A DNA stretch of 64,000 bases from Schizochytrium sp. TIO01. Lineage: Eukaryota; Sar; Bigyra; Thraustochytrida; Thraustochytriidae. The notes beneath the pieces are model-generated. The model ran no database searches, was not told the DNA's origin, and saw only the letters and a program-made list of their open reading frames with translations. Shown piece by piece: positions 8,828 through 18,950 of the stretch; the first letter of the stretch is position 1, and the number at the start of each line of letters is the position of its first letter. A program made the translations under genes and the position numbers. The stretch covers positions 6,778,668 through 6,842,667 of the forward strand of contig SMSO01000032.1 in the NCBI GenBank assembly GCA_004764695.1. Reading direction: 5' to 3'.

Positions 8828-11800
8828 ATTAAACGTTTGTTCTAAAAAATCTCATTTGATCTCTCCCCATGGAGAAATCAAATTCACTAGAATGCGTGCT
8901 CTCATGTAGTTTTCATCTTGTGAAGACCATTCGCAGGTTTAAATTGTTTATCGATTTTGTTTGTTGTTTATTACCCCTCCATACCAGCGATTTCCGACTT
9001 TGCCTTTTTAGCACAGCTTTTTATTCGGGAGCGTACTCGAAGGTCTCATAGCTATATTGTAGTAGTATTGTAGTACAGTTTTTCAAACTGCACAGACTTG
9101 AATTATCCTGTAAGGTTTCCAGGCTGATCTTTGGTAAAATCTGCAAAGAAACATATTGTTGATATATCATAATTTGTGGACTCCTGATCTCGATCATAAA
9201 AAAGGGTTTGGAAAAACCAAAACTCAAATGCTATTCTTCCTTACCACATCAGCGAGCCCTCCAAGTAAAACCTCAATGTTGCACTAGGAGCATCGGCTGA
9301 TCAGTGATGTTGAGATCCAGCTGTTTATTTCGCCAGCTGGCGCGCGCCTGATTTTGCCTGCCGTACTGCCCAAGCTGGTTAGGTTCATATCTTGTGTATT
9401 CATAAAGTTAATACTATTATTATCATTCTCGTAAGCTTTACTAAATTGAAGGTACCTTACCTTCTATTCCAATAATGCCTCGGAAGCAATTGTTTTGGCT
9501 TGAGCTTTTCCCAAGCTAAAAGGTCCAACTCACTATCTCTGACTATTGAAAGTGATATTGCCTGCGCAACTATTGTCGCTAGGAGCTAAGCAGAAATATC
9601 TTTGCTTCTCTTTGAGTCATAAATGTTAGGCTCATCCTGCTGCAAGGTAAGTATAAGAAGGTATATCACGACCTTTCCAATCTAGTTTGAATAAAAAGGG
9701 TTTATAACCATGGACCATCGTTGACACATTCTAAAAAAGGAGAACTCGAATATCGACAGCGCAGCTGGTCCAAGTTCAAAGCGGATTTCAACCAAAGAAT
9801 AGCAATAAAAGTTAACTTAATTATTTTAGTCCTGGAAATTAAACAAGCAATGGGCGTGTAGAGCCCCTTATATTAATTATTCATTAGCAAATAGAATTAA
9901 TAGAACCTAGGTTGAGGGTGAATAGTTAAAGGTTCTTTGTCGCCTAGTAGCTTTAAATCCTCCCCCTTTTAGTTCTTTCCTCCTTAAACTTCAAGGACGC
10001 GTGCACATTTCTTTTGATATTTAGCTCGTTCGCCATTGAGGACGCACGCGCTCAACCCACACAAGCCCAAATCCTCTGCACCTGCAGGAAGGGCTTCTTC
10101 AATGAAACTATTTTACGGGAACTGGGTGCTCCAAGGTAAATAGCCATTTTGTTGGAGTACCTAATCCTCCAAGTTCGATCAGCCAGCACAGATGACCTCG
10201 CTCACTGGTCATTTCAGATGCCACGCGAGATCATCTTACATGTTTTGCTTCTATCACTTGAATGGTTGTGTGCTTAGGTGCCGTCACTCAAGCATCACGA
10301 AGCGAAGGAGCTTGGCAGACGCATTTTGTATGCGCGGGAGCAGCATAGTTTGAAGGAGCTGCAACAGAACTAATTTCAATCCGTTCTGCAATTTCTGCTC
10401 CGAGGGCCTGTCGTTTTGGCCTTAGCAGCATCTCGAACACGAGTGGGCGTGCGCCCAAATTGACTCATTTTCCTACACAAGCTTGTCGGATGATGCGTTT
10501 CTTCCCACGTCCATACCTTTGCACAGTTGTTGTGGGCTTGGTGATGATCCTCGGCTAGCGAGCAGTGAGTAGCGAGTCATCACACAGCTTTCAGTGCTGT
10601 TTACTTCTACTTCGCGAGCCACAACAACCATGGTTGCCCTGGAGTGCTTTTCGAAAGCTCCCGCACGAAACTAGCAAATTTGCATTCTGCTAAAGTGTTA
10701 TTTTCCGATCAACTTTGAAAAGCGAGACTTCTTGACAGCTACCTAGTCCCAGTGGCTTGACATCTTCAACTTATTGATTGTTTAATCGAGTCAGCACTGG
10801 CAAGACTCTAGCACGCCGACCTTGTTTCGAGCTTGAAACTCGGACTTTCCATAATTGACGTGCCAAAAATCAAACCAATGCAACTTAATTGGATTGATTC
10901 TTCATGAAAAGAGAAGGTACCTGAATAAAATACTAGGTAGAAGTTAGTAGGTACTGCCTACCTACCATGGTGATTTTGGCCTTGAAAAGGGAAGAGTTTG
11001 CTACCTCGCTCAGGTGTGCACTCCAATGCTAGTGCAACACTTCTGAAGACCTTGAACTCGCATGTCGAAGAATTATGAAGTAAGCTTGAGACATCGCTTT
11101 GACCTGAAGTTGGCAGGTATAAAAGCTTTGGTTTTCTATGAATCCCCTGGTTTATACACTGATGAACTCCAGCGACCTATGCCATTTTTGCAAGAGGTGG
11201 CTGGAAGCACGCGAGGGAGGGATTGCTCGGCCAAATGGGTTTTATTAAACTCTTCCGAGATCTTTATCCAGCACAAAGTAGATCTAATTAATGTCTTCAA
11301 ATATAATGCTCCTCAGCAAACTTTAGAGAGCCTGAGCTGAGTTGCCTGGCAAGCCGAGGGATTCGAGAGGGCATTCCCGTGTTCTGCAAATAGTAAACTG
11401 ACTAGCAAAATGCTATTTTTACTTCCCACAGAAAGTAGGAAGTTAACAGAGGTGAATAAAATGAACAATAGTGATCTGTGCGTGCGTCCGAGATTATCAA
11501 TCGAAGTCCTAAGGCAGTTTCTATGCCTTTGTATACATTCTTCCATTGCTCAAGACGCGCGGCGACGTGTACCAGGTCGTGCTATGTATGACTAGTAGTT
11601 TGAGTGAAATAGGAACGCGGTAGAAAACAAATACTGGTTCATAGCCGCTGTGCTTGGCTGAACAGAAGGTTTACAGCCCCTTGGAAAGAGGGCTTCGATA
11701 GCAGAAGCAAACATGGAACTGTAAAATTATTAGTTGGGTCAACTGCGAGTGAGTACTGCAGTGACAACTGGTGGGTAGTCGCCAGAAGCTTGGCAGTTCG

Positions 11801-11917
11801 ATCGCAGTTGGATTGTTGTTGTTGTTGTTCTTCTTCTTCTTCTGATTGTGAATTAATTTAAAGAAGCAAGTTGTCCGTGGGCGTGGAACTCGCTATTTGA
11901 TACGCTCAAAGAACAAC
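8828..11917. other. 3.1 kb intergenic, no gene recognised
   Basis: The left part is the PH gene 3' flank and the right part is the upstream region of the Costars gene. The longest ATG-initiated frame (11062-11340, + strand, 92 aa) has no recognisable domain. A GTGAGT donor at 11749 and a pyrimidine tract, CTGAT branch-like site and AG near 11863-11866 could mark a 5'-leader intron of the Costars gene. Confidence 0.5.
11749..11866 (+). other. candidate 5' UTR intron of the Costars gene
   Basis: GTGAGT at 11749 fits a strong splice donor. A run of TTG/TTC repeats ends in CTGAT at 11842-11846, and AG dinucleotides follow at 11862-11863 and 11865-11866, 18-21 nt later. The ATG at 11918 lies about 50 nt beyond. 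The geometry resembles the intron at 15068-15139. Transcript evidence would be needed to confirm it. Confidence 0.25.
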
Positions 11918-14335
11918 ATGAGCGCCGTAGGGATGTCCAAGAGTGATGCTCGGGCCGTAGAGGCACAGGAATGGGTTGAACGGGAGTTGGACAAACTCTT
12001 GCAAGAAATTGAAATGATTGGCGAGCATGTGAATGGTCAATTCCGGGTGACATTTGGAGAACTTTTCAGCGCATATGGAGATATCTCAGACACTCTAGTA
12101 GGAATTTTGATGAGAGCTCAGAAACGAGGTCTGGTGGACTGGAGAGGACCAGACGCACCCTTTGCTGGTCGCGATGATAAAGTTATGATCTATTTGCTTA
12201 ATGGCAAACCTATGCCAAGCCAGGGCATGATGGACCGTGCTAGGCAATCGATGAAGCGTATCATGAGTTTTGGAAAGTCTTCTACACCTCAAGGTGGTGG
12301 CGGTTGGGGTAATGATGACCAATATGATGCAGGGTATGGCGAGGAAGATCAAGACCCTGAATATGTAGAGTCTCGTTTAGCTACGTATCGGACAATGCTT
12401 AAAGCTGGAGTTGCGGAACCAGCTGTAAGGCAAAAGATGGTTTTAGATGGTGTTGATGAGAATCTTTTGTTTGGCCCTGGCGCCAGCGGAGGCGGTGCTG
12501 GAGGTGGTGGCGGGTTTGGCGGAGGCAGTTCTTACCATGACGACCCGTATGATATCCCCCCTCCACCACCCCTAGACTTCGAAGAGCCTTCACGGCCGAT
12601 CCCACCTTCACCCAGAAAAGCTCCTCCTCCACCAGTGCCGGCAAGAGTTAATAGAAACGGAAGTGCATATGGTGCAAGCGCACCGTCCATGATTGAGGAG
12701 AGACCTTCAATTCATAAGCCAACACCCCCGCCGAAACCTACGCCGCCGCCGAAGAAGTCGATTGTCAAGCCAGCGCCCCCTCCCAAGAAACCTTCATATA
12801 CTGCTCCTCAACGAACTTTCACTCCTCCATCGACGCCATATACACCCCCAGCAAATTTTCACCGCGACAGTGATTATGATACCCCTTCTTCTCCACGGAA
12901 CTTTGTAAGAAGAGAATCATCTGAAAATGATGGGGGTTACCAGGGCCCAGTCGGAGAGCGAAAGCATACGCCAATGTCAATGATGCGTCATCACGGCTAC
13001 ACTCCAGCAAGTCCAAATCAGTCATTCATTCCAAAGCCCGAAGATGATAAACAGCAGCCCACCAATACCAAGAACGGAAGCATCTTCAAGCGGTTTTCGG
13101 GCCAGCGTCCTGGCGGTGGCCAACTTGGCTTTTTTGGGACTGCTCAGAGCGATAACCCTCGTTGTCAAGCTGGAGGTGGTGGCAACCCAAAACGATTTGT
13201 TGGAGGTGGAGGTAACCAACGCAAAGAAAGTAAGCCTTTTGTACCTATGCCAGCAGAATCACCTTGGGCTGTAAAAAAGTCTCAAGAAGAAAGTCGCGGG
13301 GGAGGATTTCGGAAATCCTTGCGAAGGTCTCTTGGCGGGAAAAAAGATCAACAAGCTGGTATGGCAACCCGAATTCGCCAATTTGATCAACCTGGTGGTG
13401 CTTCTGCTTCTTCAGGACCGTCTCGCAAGCCATCAAGCCCGGGTCACTCAAACGTACAGGCGAATGCAGCAAAGTTTGAAACCCCTCAAAGGAAGGAATC
13501 CCACGCTCGTGCAGCAAGTATCCGAGGGGGGCAGGACTTAGGCAAAGCCTATAACAAATTTAACAAATCACCAGCTACTGCTGCAGATACGAGCAAGGGA
13601 CGTGCTAGTGTGCAGAGATTAGCGCAAGATCGTGGTCATATCAACAACCTTAAAAATGCACTTTCGGCTATGCCTGGATTCTCAAGTGAAAGTAAACCGA
13701 CTCCAAAGCCATCCATTACAGGCGGTGGTGGATACGGAGGAGGCGGAGGAGCAAGTGCCCCCTTTGGGTTTGCTGGCGCAGCCGCTGCTACTGGGGGTAG
13801 CAGCTATGGTGTCGGTAGCTATGGTGCTGGTGGGGGTTACGGAAGTGCTGATGACGACTACTACAACTCAGGAGGAGCTGGTGGTGGCTACGGGGAAGCG
13901 AGCGGCTATGGAGGGACCGATGGGGGGTATGGTGCTGGTGCATCTGGCAGCGCCTGGGGAGCCCAAGATGACAATGGCTACTCGTCGTATGCGACACATG
14001 GGGCTTCTCCCGGGTATGGTGGAGCTGGAGGCGCATCCCAGTTTCCAATGTTTGGTGGGAGCTCTTCTGCCGTTGGCCCTCCCCCTGGTTTTGGTTCCTC
14101 TCCTTCACCAGGTGGTGGCTTTGGGGCACCAGGAGGCGGGTTTACTCCTCCTGGCACTGCTCCTAATCTCGGTGCATCCGCCTATACAGATGGTTGGGGC
14201 ACTGGAGAGGCCCATCCTTACATGGAAGATGATTTTGGTGAAAGGCTGCAGCACGATGAGGATATGGAGAACCCCAAGCACCGCGGCACGCTTGATGATG
14301 CACCCAAAAAGAAGGGTTGTTTTCCATTCTTTTGA
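11918..14335 (+). CDS. Costars-domain, proline- and glycine-rich protein with WASHC3-like motif
   Basis: Predicted 805 aa from the ATG at 11918; upstream the frame opens only from a TTG. Residues about 19-95 match the Costars domain of ABRACL and the C-terminus of STARS/ABRA: VERELDKLLQEIEMIGE, FRVTFGELF, LVGILMRAQKRGLVDWRG and KVMIYLL. Residues about 153-186 carry a helix-turn motif (YRTMLKAGVAEPAVRQKM then LDGVDENLLFG) of the kind found in the WASH subunit CCDC53/WASHC3 and in some protist formins. Residues about 205-320 are proline-rich with PPPP-type SH3/profilin/EVH1 ligands. The rest is disordered, Gly/Tyr/Ser-rich at about 590-760, ending in a basic patch and a Cys near the terminus (KKKGCFPFF), which could be acylated but is not a CaaX box. 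Costars proteins act in actin dynamics and motility, so an actin-scaffold role is likely. The combination of these parts in one protein is unusual. Confidence 0.85.
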   Translation: MSAVGMSKSDARAVEAQEWVERELDKLLQEIEMIGEHVNGQFRVTFGELFSAYGDISDTLVGILMRAQKRGLVDWRGPDAPFAGRDDKVMIYLLNGKPMPSQGMMDRARQSMKRIMSFGKSSTPQGGGGWGNDDQYDAGYGEEDQDPEYVESRLATYRTMLKAGVAEPAVRQKMVLDGVDENLLFGPGASGGGAGGGGGFGGGSSYHDDPYDIPPPPPLDFEEPSRPIPPSPRKAPPPPVPARVNRNGSAYGASAPSMIEERPSIHKPTPPPKPTPPPKKSIVKPAPPPKKPSYTAPQRTFTPPSTPYTPPANFHRDSDYDTPSSPRNFVRRESSENDGGYQGPVGERKHTPMSMMRHHGYTPASPNQSFIPKPEDDKQQPTNTKNGSIFKRFSGQRPGGGQLGFFGTAQSDNPRCQAGGGGNPKRFVGGGGNQRKESKPFVPMPAESPWAVKKSQEESRGGGFRKSLRRSLGGKKDQQAGMATRIRQFDQPGGASASSGPSRKPSSPGHSNVQANAAKFETPQRKESHARAASIRGGQDLGKAYNKFNKSPATAADTSKGRASVQRLAQDRGHINNLKNALSAMPGFSSESKPTPKPSITGGGGYGGGGGASAPFGFAGAAAATGGSSYGVGSYGAGGGYGSADDDYYNSGGAGGGYGEASGYGGTDGGYGAGASGSAWGAQDDNGYSSYATHGASPGYGGAGGASQFPMFGGSSSAVGPPPGFGSSPSPGGGFGAPGGGFTPPGTAPNLGASAYTDGWGTGEAHPYMEDDFGERLQHDEDMENPKHRGTLDDAPKKKGCFPFF

Positions 14336-15010
14336 AAGCTAGAAAGAAAACGTTGTCGATATTGGATTTTTTGTAAATCTGGAAAGAATGTCAAAAGTTT
14401 ATAATAGGTCATTCGATTTTGCGATTTATGTGTTTTGTCAGAAAAGATGAGCAAGGCTTGAAGATTGCATTTTCTAGCTTGTTTCACTTTGTCAAATTAG
14501 AGTGAGTTCTTCTACAATACTGTATTATGATGTCTCGGATAAAAATCAAACACCCTACTAAGTTGTTATTAGTCTAATGTGATATTTTATTGTAGTGTCT
14601 ACAAATTTTGAATAGTATGAAATCAGACGCACAGATTGGACAAACAATTCTCAAAAGTGTCGTAGCTACCTTCCAGTGATATGCGGGGCTTTTTAGTGTT
14701 TCTCGCCAAAATCCTCCCCGCCAATCTCTGTATTTGATGAGATATTAATTACACTTTGCATTTCCTACTTCTTCTTCATCCTTCACATCTGATGAGTCGC
14801 TGTGATTTTGTTGTATTGCACCTTTGTAATAGCTTTTGTTTGAATAACGCTAGATTTCATTCACATGTATATCTAGTCTTGACATTAGTTCGGCCTTGTT
14901 TTGCGAAAGAATATCTTGCACTTTATGGAATTATTCCTGGCATCTTTTTTAATGGTTTATTATGATTATTATAAAATTGCAAAAGAGCGTCAACAAAACC
15001 AATTTTTACC
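14336..15010. other. intergenic, 3' flank of Costars gene and upstream of TMEM42-like gene
   Basis: The region is AT-rich and no coding frame is recognised. TATAAAA at 14970-14976 lies 35 nt before the next ATG, a promoter candidate. Confidence 0.5.
14970..14976 (+). promoter_or_regulatory. TATA-like element upstream of the TMEM42-like gene
   Basis: TATAAAA lies 35 nt before the ATG at 15011, at a spacing close to that of the elements at 1651 and 7946. Inferred from sequence only. Confidence 0.35.
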
Positions 15011-15562
15011 ATGCGCGACGCGATTGCTTCTGGCTTTTGCGCAGCTGTCGCAGCTTGCGCAGGCAAGGTGCGTTTCTTGTTAGGAGTAGCACGGATGGAA
15101 TCATGTAGGAATGCTGACAATATTAGTTGTGTGTTTTAGGTAGCCTTTGGCGAACCCGCAGAGCAGCTTGCTCATGGTGCGGTTGAGATGGCAGGGCTAA
15201 GCTCTGCTGCGCCGTTAACAGTGCCAGGGATTGCAAGTATTGGCATGCCGATAATTGTGCTGTGGATAATCCGTGCAGTTTTTGCAGGCCTCATGTTGAG
15301 TTTGAATGGGGCAATGATTTCATTGTACGTGCGTGCGCTAAGTACAGCAGGGACTTTAGTTGGGACTGTGACGAACACGGCAGTAAATGTTTTGGCATCA
15401 TCACTATTAGGCCAGGTTATTTTTGGGGAACGCGTTGGATCTTTGTGGCTTATGGGTGCTTTTATCACAATTATAGGCATTGCGTTTATTCAAAAAGCGC
15501 TAGAAAGCGATAAAAAGACCTCTACTTATTCTCGTTCCAATATTGCGAAAAAGCAAGATTAG
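15011..15562 (+). CDS. TMEM42-like small membrane protein (DMT/EamA fold), two exons
   Basis: The spliced CDS is 15011-15067 joined to 15140-15562, 159 codons before the stop, close to the length of animal TMEM42. Exon 1 gives the start of the first membrane helix (ASGFCAAVAACAGK) and exon 2 continues in frame with VAFGEP, as in the AK-x-F pattern of the family. Later segments are hydrophobic: a helix around GMPIIVLWIIRAVFAGLM, the N-G-A-M motif, then TVTNTAVNVLASSLLG, QVIFGE and a final helix before a basic tail. TMEM42 proteins are half-size relatives of drug/metabolite transporters with four to five helices; their substrate is not established, so none is assigned. Read without splicing, only the exon 2 ATG at 15188 is available, and the protein would lose its first helix. 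The last exon ends with a Lys/Ser-rich cytosolic tail. Confidence 0.82.
15068..15139 (+). other. 72-nt spliceosomal intron in the TMEM42-like gene
   Basis: GTGCGT opens the intron and TTTTAG closes it. CTGAC at 15114-15118 fits the branch-point consensus 22 nt before the acceptor. Removing it keeps phase 0 and joins AGK to VAFGE, which restores the family's first helix. This is the only intron in the window I consider well supported. Confidence 0.8.
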
Positions 15563-15900
15563 TTGAATCTTTTCACAGTTTCCTCCTGTACATTGATTTA
15601 AAGCGAGTAAAAGAGAGGTCAACACTCTCGCTATGAAGCATAGAGTCAGTCGCATGATTTCGTGTCGTTCGATGTTACATTTTTACACCCACAGAGACAG
15701 AGAGCGTTGTGTTTTTGAAAAGAAAAAAGAAATAAATGGTACCACTACTACTTAGTGCAAATAACAGAAAATGCATCTTGAATCTAGTACATACATATGG
15801 ATACATAGTCTAGCCCCATTGGACCATAGCTGACAATTTCACACAAAGTACGATATCATAATTTGTACTTTTGTGCAATGATCTTTGTCAAAAAGAGGTC
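15563..15900. other. intergenic between convergent genes
   Basis: The 338 bp separate the ends of the TMEM42-like gene (+) and the membrane-protein gene (-). I see nothing coding. It is presumably 3' UTR and polyadenylation signals for both. Confidence 0.5.
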
Positions 15901-17625
15901 TTACTCCCCAATAATGTCAATTGAGCCGCTTGCGGATAATCTACGCATTCGATCTGACGATTCTTCTTGGCTAATCATGAAACTAAGTGCAATCACAATT
16001 GTGAGAGTGAATACAACATCTCCAAATGCCATGAACTGTGAATGGTAAAGGGCGAGGGAGTCGGTAATGAAGAGACGCACGAGCATAGATCTTCTAAACC
16101 AAATAAACGCTCGCTTGCGACGATTCCAATAAGCTTCATTGGAAAGGCGAACATGCGTAGGACTATTGCTTGCTCTGAGGCAACACAAGCATGAACAGCG
16201 GCGAGACCAGAAGGATGAGCATTGACAAGCTGAGGACAAATAGTATACTCCACCAAGAACACAGAAGGCAGATATACTGACAGCGATGAGTTGAAAAATA
16301 TGAAGTTTCGTGACTTTGTCGGTCTCCTCGAGTAGCAAAGTATCAGAAAGCTTTCCACTAGCAATTTCACGAAGAAATTTCATGACTGGAGATACAAGCA
16401 AATGATCAGCAAAGTCCTGGTCATCTGGAATGAGTTGATGTGAACCATCGATGCCACTTGCAACATTACCAGTGTGCGGATCGATATGTTTATAATACGA
16501 TCCATCAAGCAGAAGGTACAGGAGGTCAAACATCTGCGTGAGACATTGCAAAATGAAAAAAATATTCACGCAGTAGGTCGTCCAGCGGTAACGCGTGAAA
16601 GAAGCATACCTCTTCGAAATCCATCGCCGGAATTGAAGATAGTAGTGCTCGCGCGAGGTAAGAACGCCAGAGGCGGATACTGGTAGGTGCACGTACTCTC
16701 GCAATGGCTGCACAATGGGGTGGTTCGAATCGCAACCTTCAATAAGCTCGATGAGGAGCAGTCGACTTTCCTTGGAGAGACCAGCAGTTGAATACACACT
16801 CATAAGATTCATGGCGTTGGCGAGGTTCTCCGATGCGGTGAAGCGTTCTGGGCTGAAAAGGGGCTCAAAAATCTTAAGAAAGACAAAAAGCACACAGAAC
16901 CCAATGTACAGAATGAACGGGGTAGGTTTGAAGAAATAGTCATTGTCGGAGGTAATAAATTTGCCCAGCTCATCAATAAATGTGCCAAAGCCAATACCAC
17001 CAAGTACCGCAGAGAGGCGCTGTACACGTCTGCCGAGGAAGCCAAAGCTCAGAAGTTGCGAGCCAAACATCATTAGGCCTCCCCAGAGCATGTGTGCGAT
17101 ATGGATGCCGTTTCCACCAAGCTGAGGGTATCCGGTGGCATACAGGCCTACCCGAATGAGCAAAATGGTCACTGCAGAGCACACGAGATACATTTCCACC
17201 TGTAACGGGAAATCTTCATTTCTGAGCAAGAAACCTTCTGATCTAAAGATTTCCGCACAGCTTCGAATATTTCCCGGGCAGCACCTAGATCTTCTCTCGT
17301 GCGAAGCCTCGAGATCGCCATCATTCAGTGTGGCATGGTGGTGCAAATGCAGTTGTGGCATCGGGTTTCCTGGCACACCAGCCAGGTTCGCTTTTAGTCT
17401 CCTTTCAGTTTCCAGACGAGCCAGCAAGTTCATGTCTTCATCTTCGCCTTCCGTATCTTCATCTTCTTCAGGACCCATGTCTCTCTTCGAACTATCCTGC
17501 AAGTTTGTCGGACTTGACACCACGTACGAGTGTTGTTGAAACGGGACAGTGGCCACTCCTGTCGATCCACTCGCTGTGGAGGTGCCGTTAGCTGCAGTAC
17601 CTGTCGAGCTAATCCGCTTAAACAT
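15901..17625 (-). CDS. multi-pass membrane protein with bacterial-type FIDELGKF motif
   Basis: Predicted 574 aa. Residues 1-140 are hydrophilic, acidic and His-rich, likely cytosolic. Four hydrophobic segments follow at about 143-165, 173-198, 203-222 and 237-255, around the motifs GIHIAHMLWGGLMMFGSQLL, then GGIGFGTFIDELGKF and ITSDNDYFFKP. This block resembles uncharacterised bacterial (notably actinobacterial) membrane proteins that carry an H-I-H/A-H-LLWGG and GFGxFIDExGKF-T-x-DNDYF signature. That resemblance is recalled from the family, not searched. Further hydrophobic segments lie at about 350-375, 438-465 and 512-552, separated by a Cys-rich loop (CQCSS, CSCLCCL). Conserved Asp/Glu/Lys within the membrane region suggest transport or ion coupling, but no function is known and none is assigned. 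The ATG at 17625 is the first in frame. Confidence 0.75.
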   Translation of the reverse strand: MFKRISSTGTAANGTSTASGSTGVATVPFQQHSYVVSSPTNLQDSSKRDMGPEEDEDTEGEDEDMNLLARLETERRLKANLAGVPGNPMPQLHLHHHATLNDGDLEASHERRSRCCPGNIRSCAEIFRSEGFLLRNEDFPLQVEMYLVCSAVTILLIRVGLYATGYPQLGGNGIHIAHMLWGGLMMFGSQLLSFGFLGRRVQRLSAVLGGIGFGTFIDELGKFITSDNDYFFKPTPFILYIGFCVLFVFLKIFEPLFSPERFTASENLANAMNLMSVYSTAGLSKESRLLLIELIEGCDSNHPIVQPLREYVHLPVSASGVLTSREHYYLQFRRWISKRYASFTRYRWTTYCVNIFFILQCLTQMFDLLYLLLDGSYYKHIDPHTGNVASGIDGSHQLIPDDQDFADHLLVSPVMKFLREIASGKLSDTLLLEETDKVTKLHIFQLIAVSISAFCVLGGVYYLSSACQCSSFWSRRCSCLCCLRASNSPTHVRLSNEAYWNRRKRAFIWFRRSMLVRLFITDSLALYHSQFMAFGDVVFTLTIVIALSFMISQEESSDRMRRLSASGSIDIIGE

Positions 17626-18028
17626 CGGGTTTCCCTAGCAGTGCTCCCCTCAAGTCTCCAGACGCCTCCGAGAGACGCTACAACCGTAGATCTCCTTTGC
17701 TTTGGCCACGCAGGCACGTTAAGGGTATTATGCTCTCTCTCGCGCATTACATGACGTACCTACTAAATGTCTCTTTAATACCCCTATGTAGCTGCTACTG
17801 GGTACAGATGATTAGGTACTGTTGTATAAAACTCTAGATAAATCGTGCAATCCCAAACTGGAGATCTGAGCAACAACGACAAACAGACACAGTATAGCTT
17901 CGACGCAGAGTAAGTATGGCGTCTTGGCTTTAAAAATCCACGTTATGGTGACGATAGCAAGATGCATGCTAAAGTTGAGTTGTGAAGAACATTCTCAATA
18001 CACGCGCACTTTTTCAATTTCTTACGTA

Positions 18029-18045
18029 GTTATCTTCAAGATAAC
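18029..18045. repeat. 17-nt palindrome, 8-bp arms
   Basis: GTTATCTT, a single C, then AAGATAAC: a perfect inverted repeat with a one-base centre. It could be a dimeric transcription-factor site or chance. It sits about 400 bp upstream of the membrane-protein gene start. Confidence 0.6.
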
Positions 18046-18891
18046 GTGTGCAGAAGCTCAAGAACACCGAGACCAGGGTCGGTTGCTTTCGGCTATTGTG
18101 AGTTCTCGTGGGCATCAAAAGGACCTTGGGAAGACAAGGTGCTCTAGGGAATTCTTTAGCAGTGGCAGCGACAGAAAGCACGGAATTTCAAGAGGCGAGG
18201 AAAGAAGGAGAGCAACAATTTACGAGATAAAGAAGAAATAGTAGGAATGATAAGTGTAAAGCAGTGGATTCCAAACCTTAAATACGTTGTCTGTCATTAT
18301 GATAGCTGCGTTTTATAGGAATAGCTCTGAGTAGGGTTGTTCTAATCTGAATGCAATCAAACAGCTTCATCGTAATATGTTTCACACACTGTTACAGATG
18401 TGAAACATGCTCAAAGCAAGTGCTCTTTGTGCGTTTGAAGAAATGCCGCAGCAGTTGAATGTACAACATAACTGAAACTGACGTGCAAATCAATAACACT
18501 TAGGGCCAAGAATTCCATCACCTCGCAGGAAAGTTTGTGAGTGTGCACTTGCTAAGATCAGGGTTCCGAGGGGACGATGCGAATATGAATTGAGGTAGGG
18601 ATGATATTATTCTTATAGACGCACCTTCCAAGCAATCACTACTCTACAATGCAGCTATGATGGTTGAAAGAGCAAAGTACATTTGAAGTATTTTAGTGAG
18701 TGCACTTTTGCTTTCGCCAGGGGTTTTATCCAATCAGCAAAATCATTGCATACCTATGGCCATCCTTAAGCTATATTCGTGAGAATGGGCGTCTTATAAG
18801 TCACTATGATGACGACATTTTCATCTCGTAGGCCTAGACCTGGGTTTAGCGAGTCTCTAGAGGTAGTAGGCAGTACTAGTTTGGGCTCATC

Positions 18892-18950
18892 GCGGTCCCA
18901 CTCAATCCTTCTGCTTGTTCTGGTTCTTGCGGTCCCACTCAATCCTTCTG
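18892..18950 (+). repeat. 22-nt direct repeat, two copies
   Basis: The sequence starting GCGGTCCCACTC and ending CCTTCTG occurs at 18892-18913 and again at 18929-18950, identical, with 15 nt between. It is followed by a pyrimidine run and CTGATGGTGCCTAG, which would also fit a splice acceptor. Confidence 0.75.

Noticed and set aside
11062-11340. 92-codon ATG frame upstream of the Costars gene
   Set aside because: No domain, no coding-like periodicity I can see, and it lies in the probable leader or promoter region.
13632-14342. 236-codon alternative frame within the Costars gene
   Set aside because: Overlaps the Gly-rich tail in another phase; composition is a shift of GGT/GGA repeats.
16710-16740. 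GGTTCGAATC box suggestive of a tRNA T-arm (also near 61070)
   Set aside because: The flanks do not form a T-stem or acceptor stem; the first site lies inside a coding gene.
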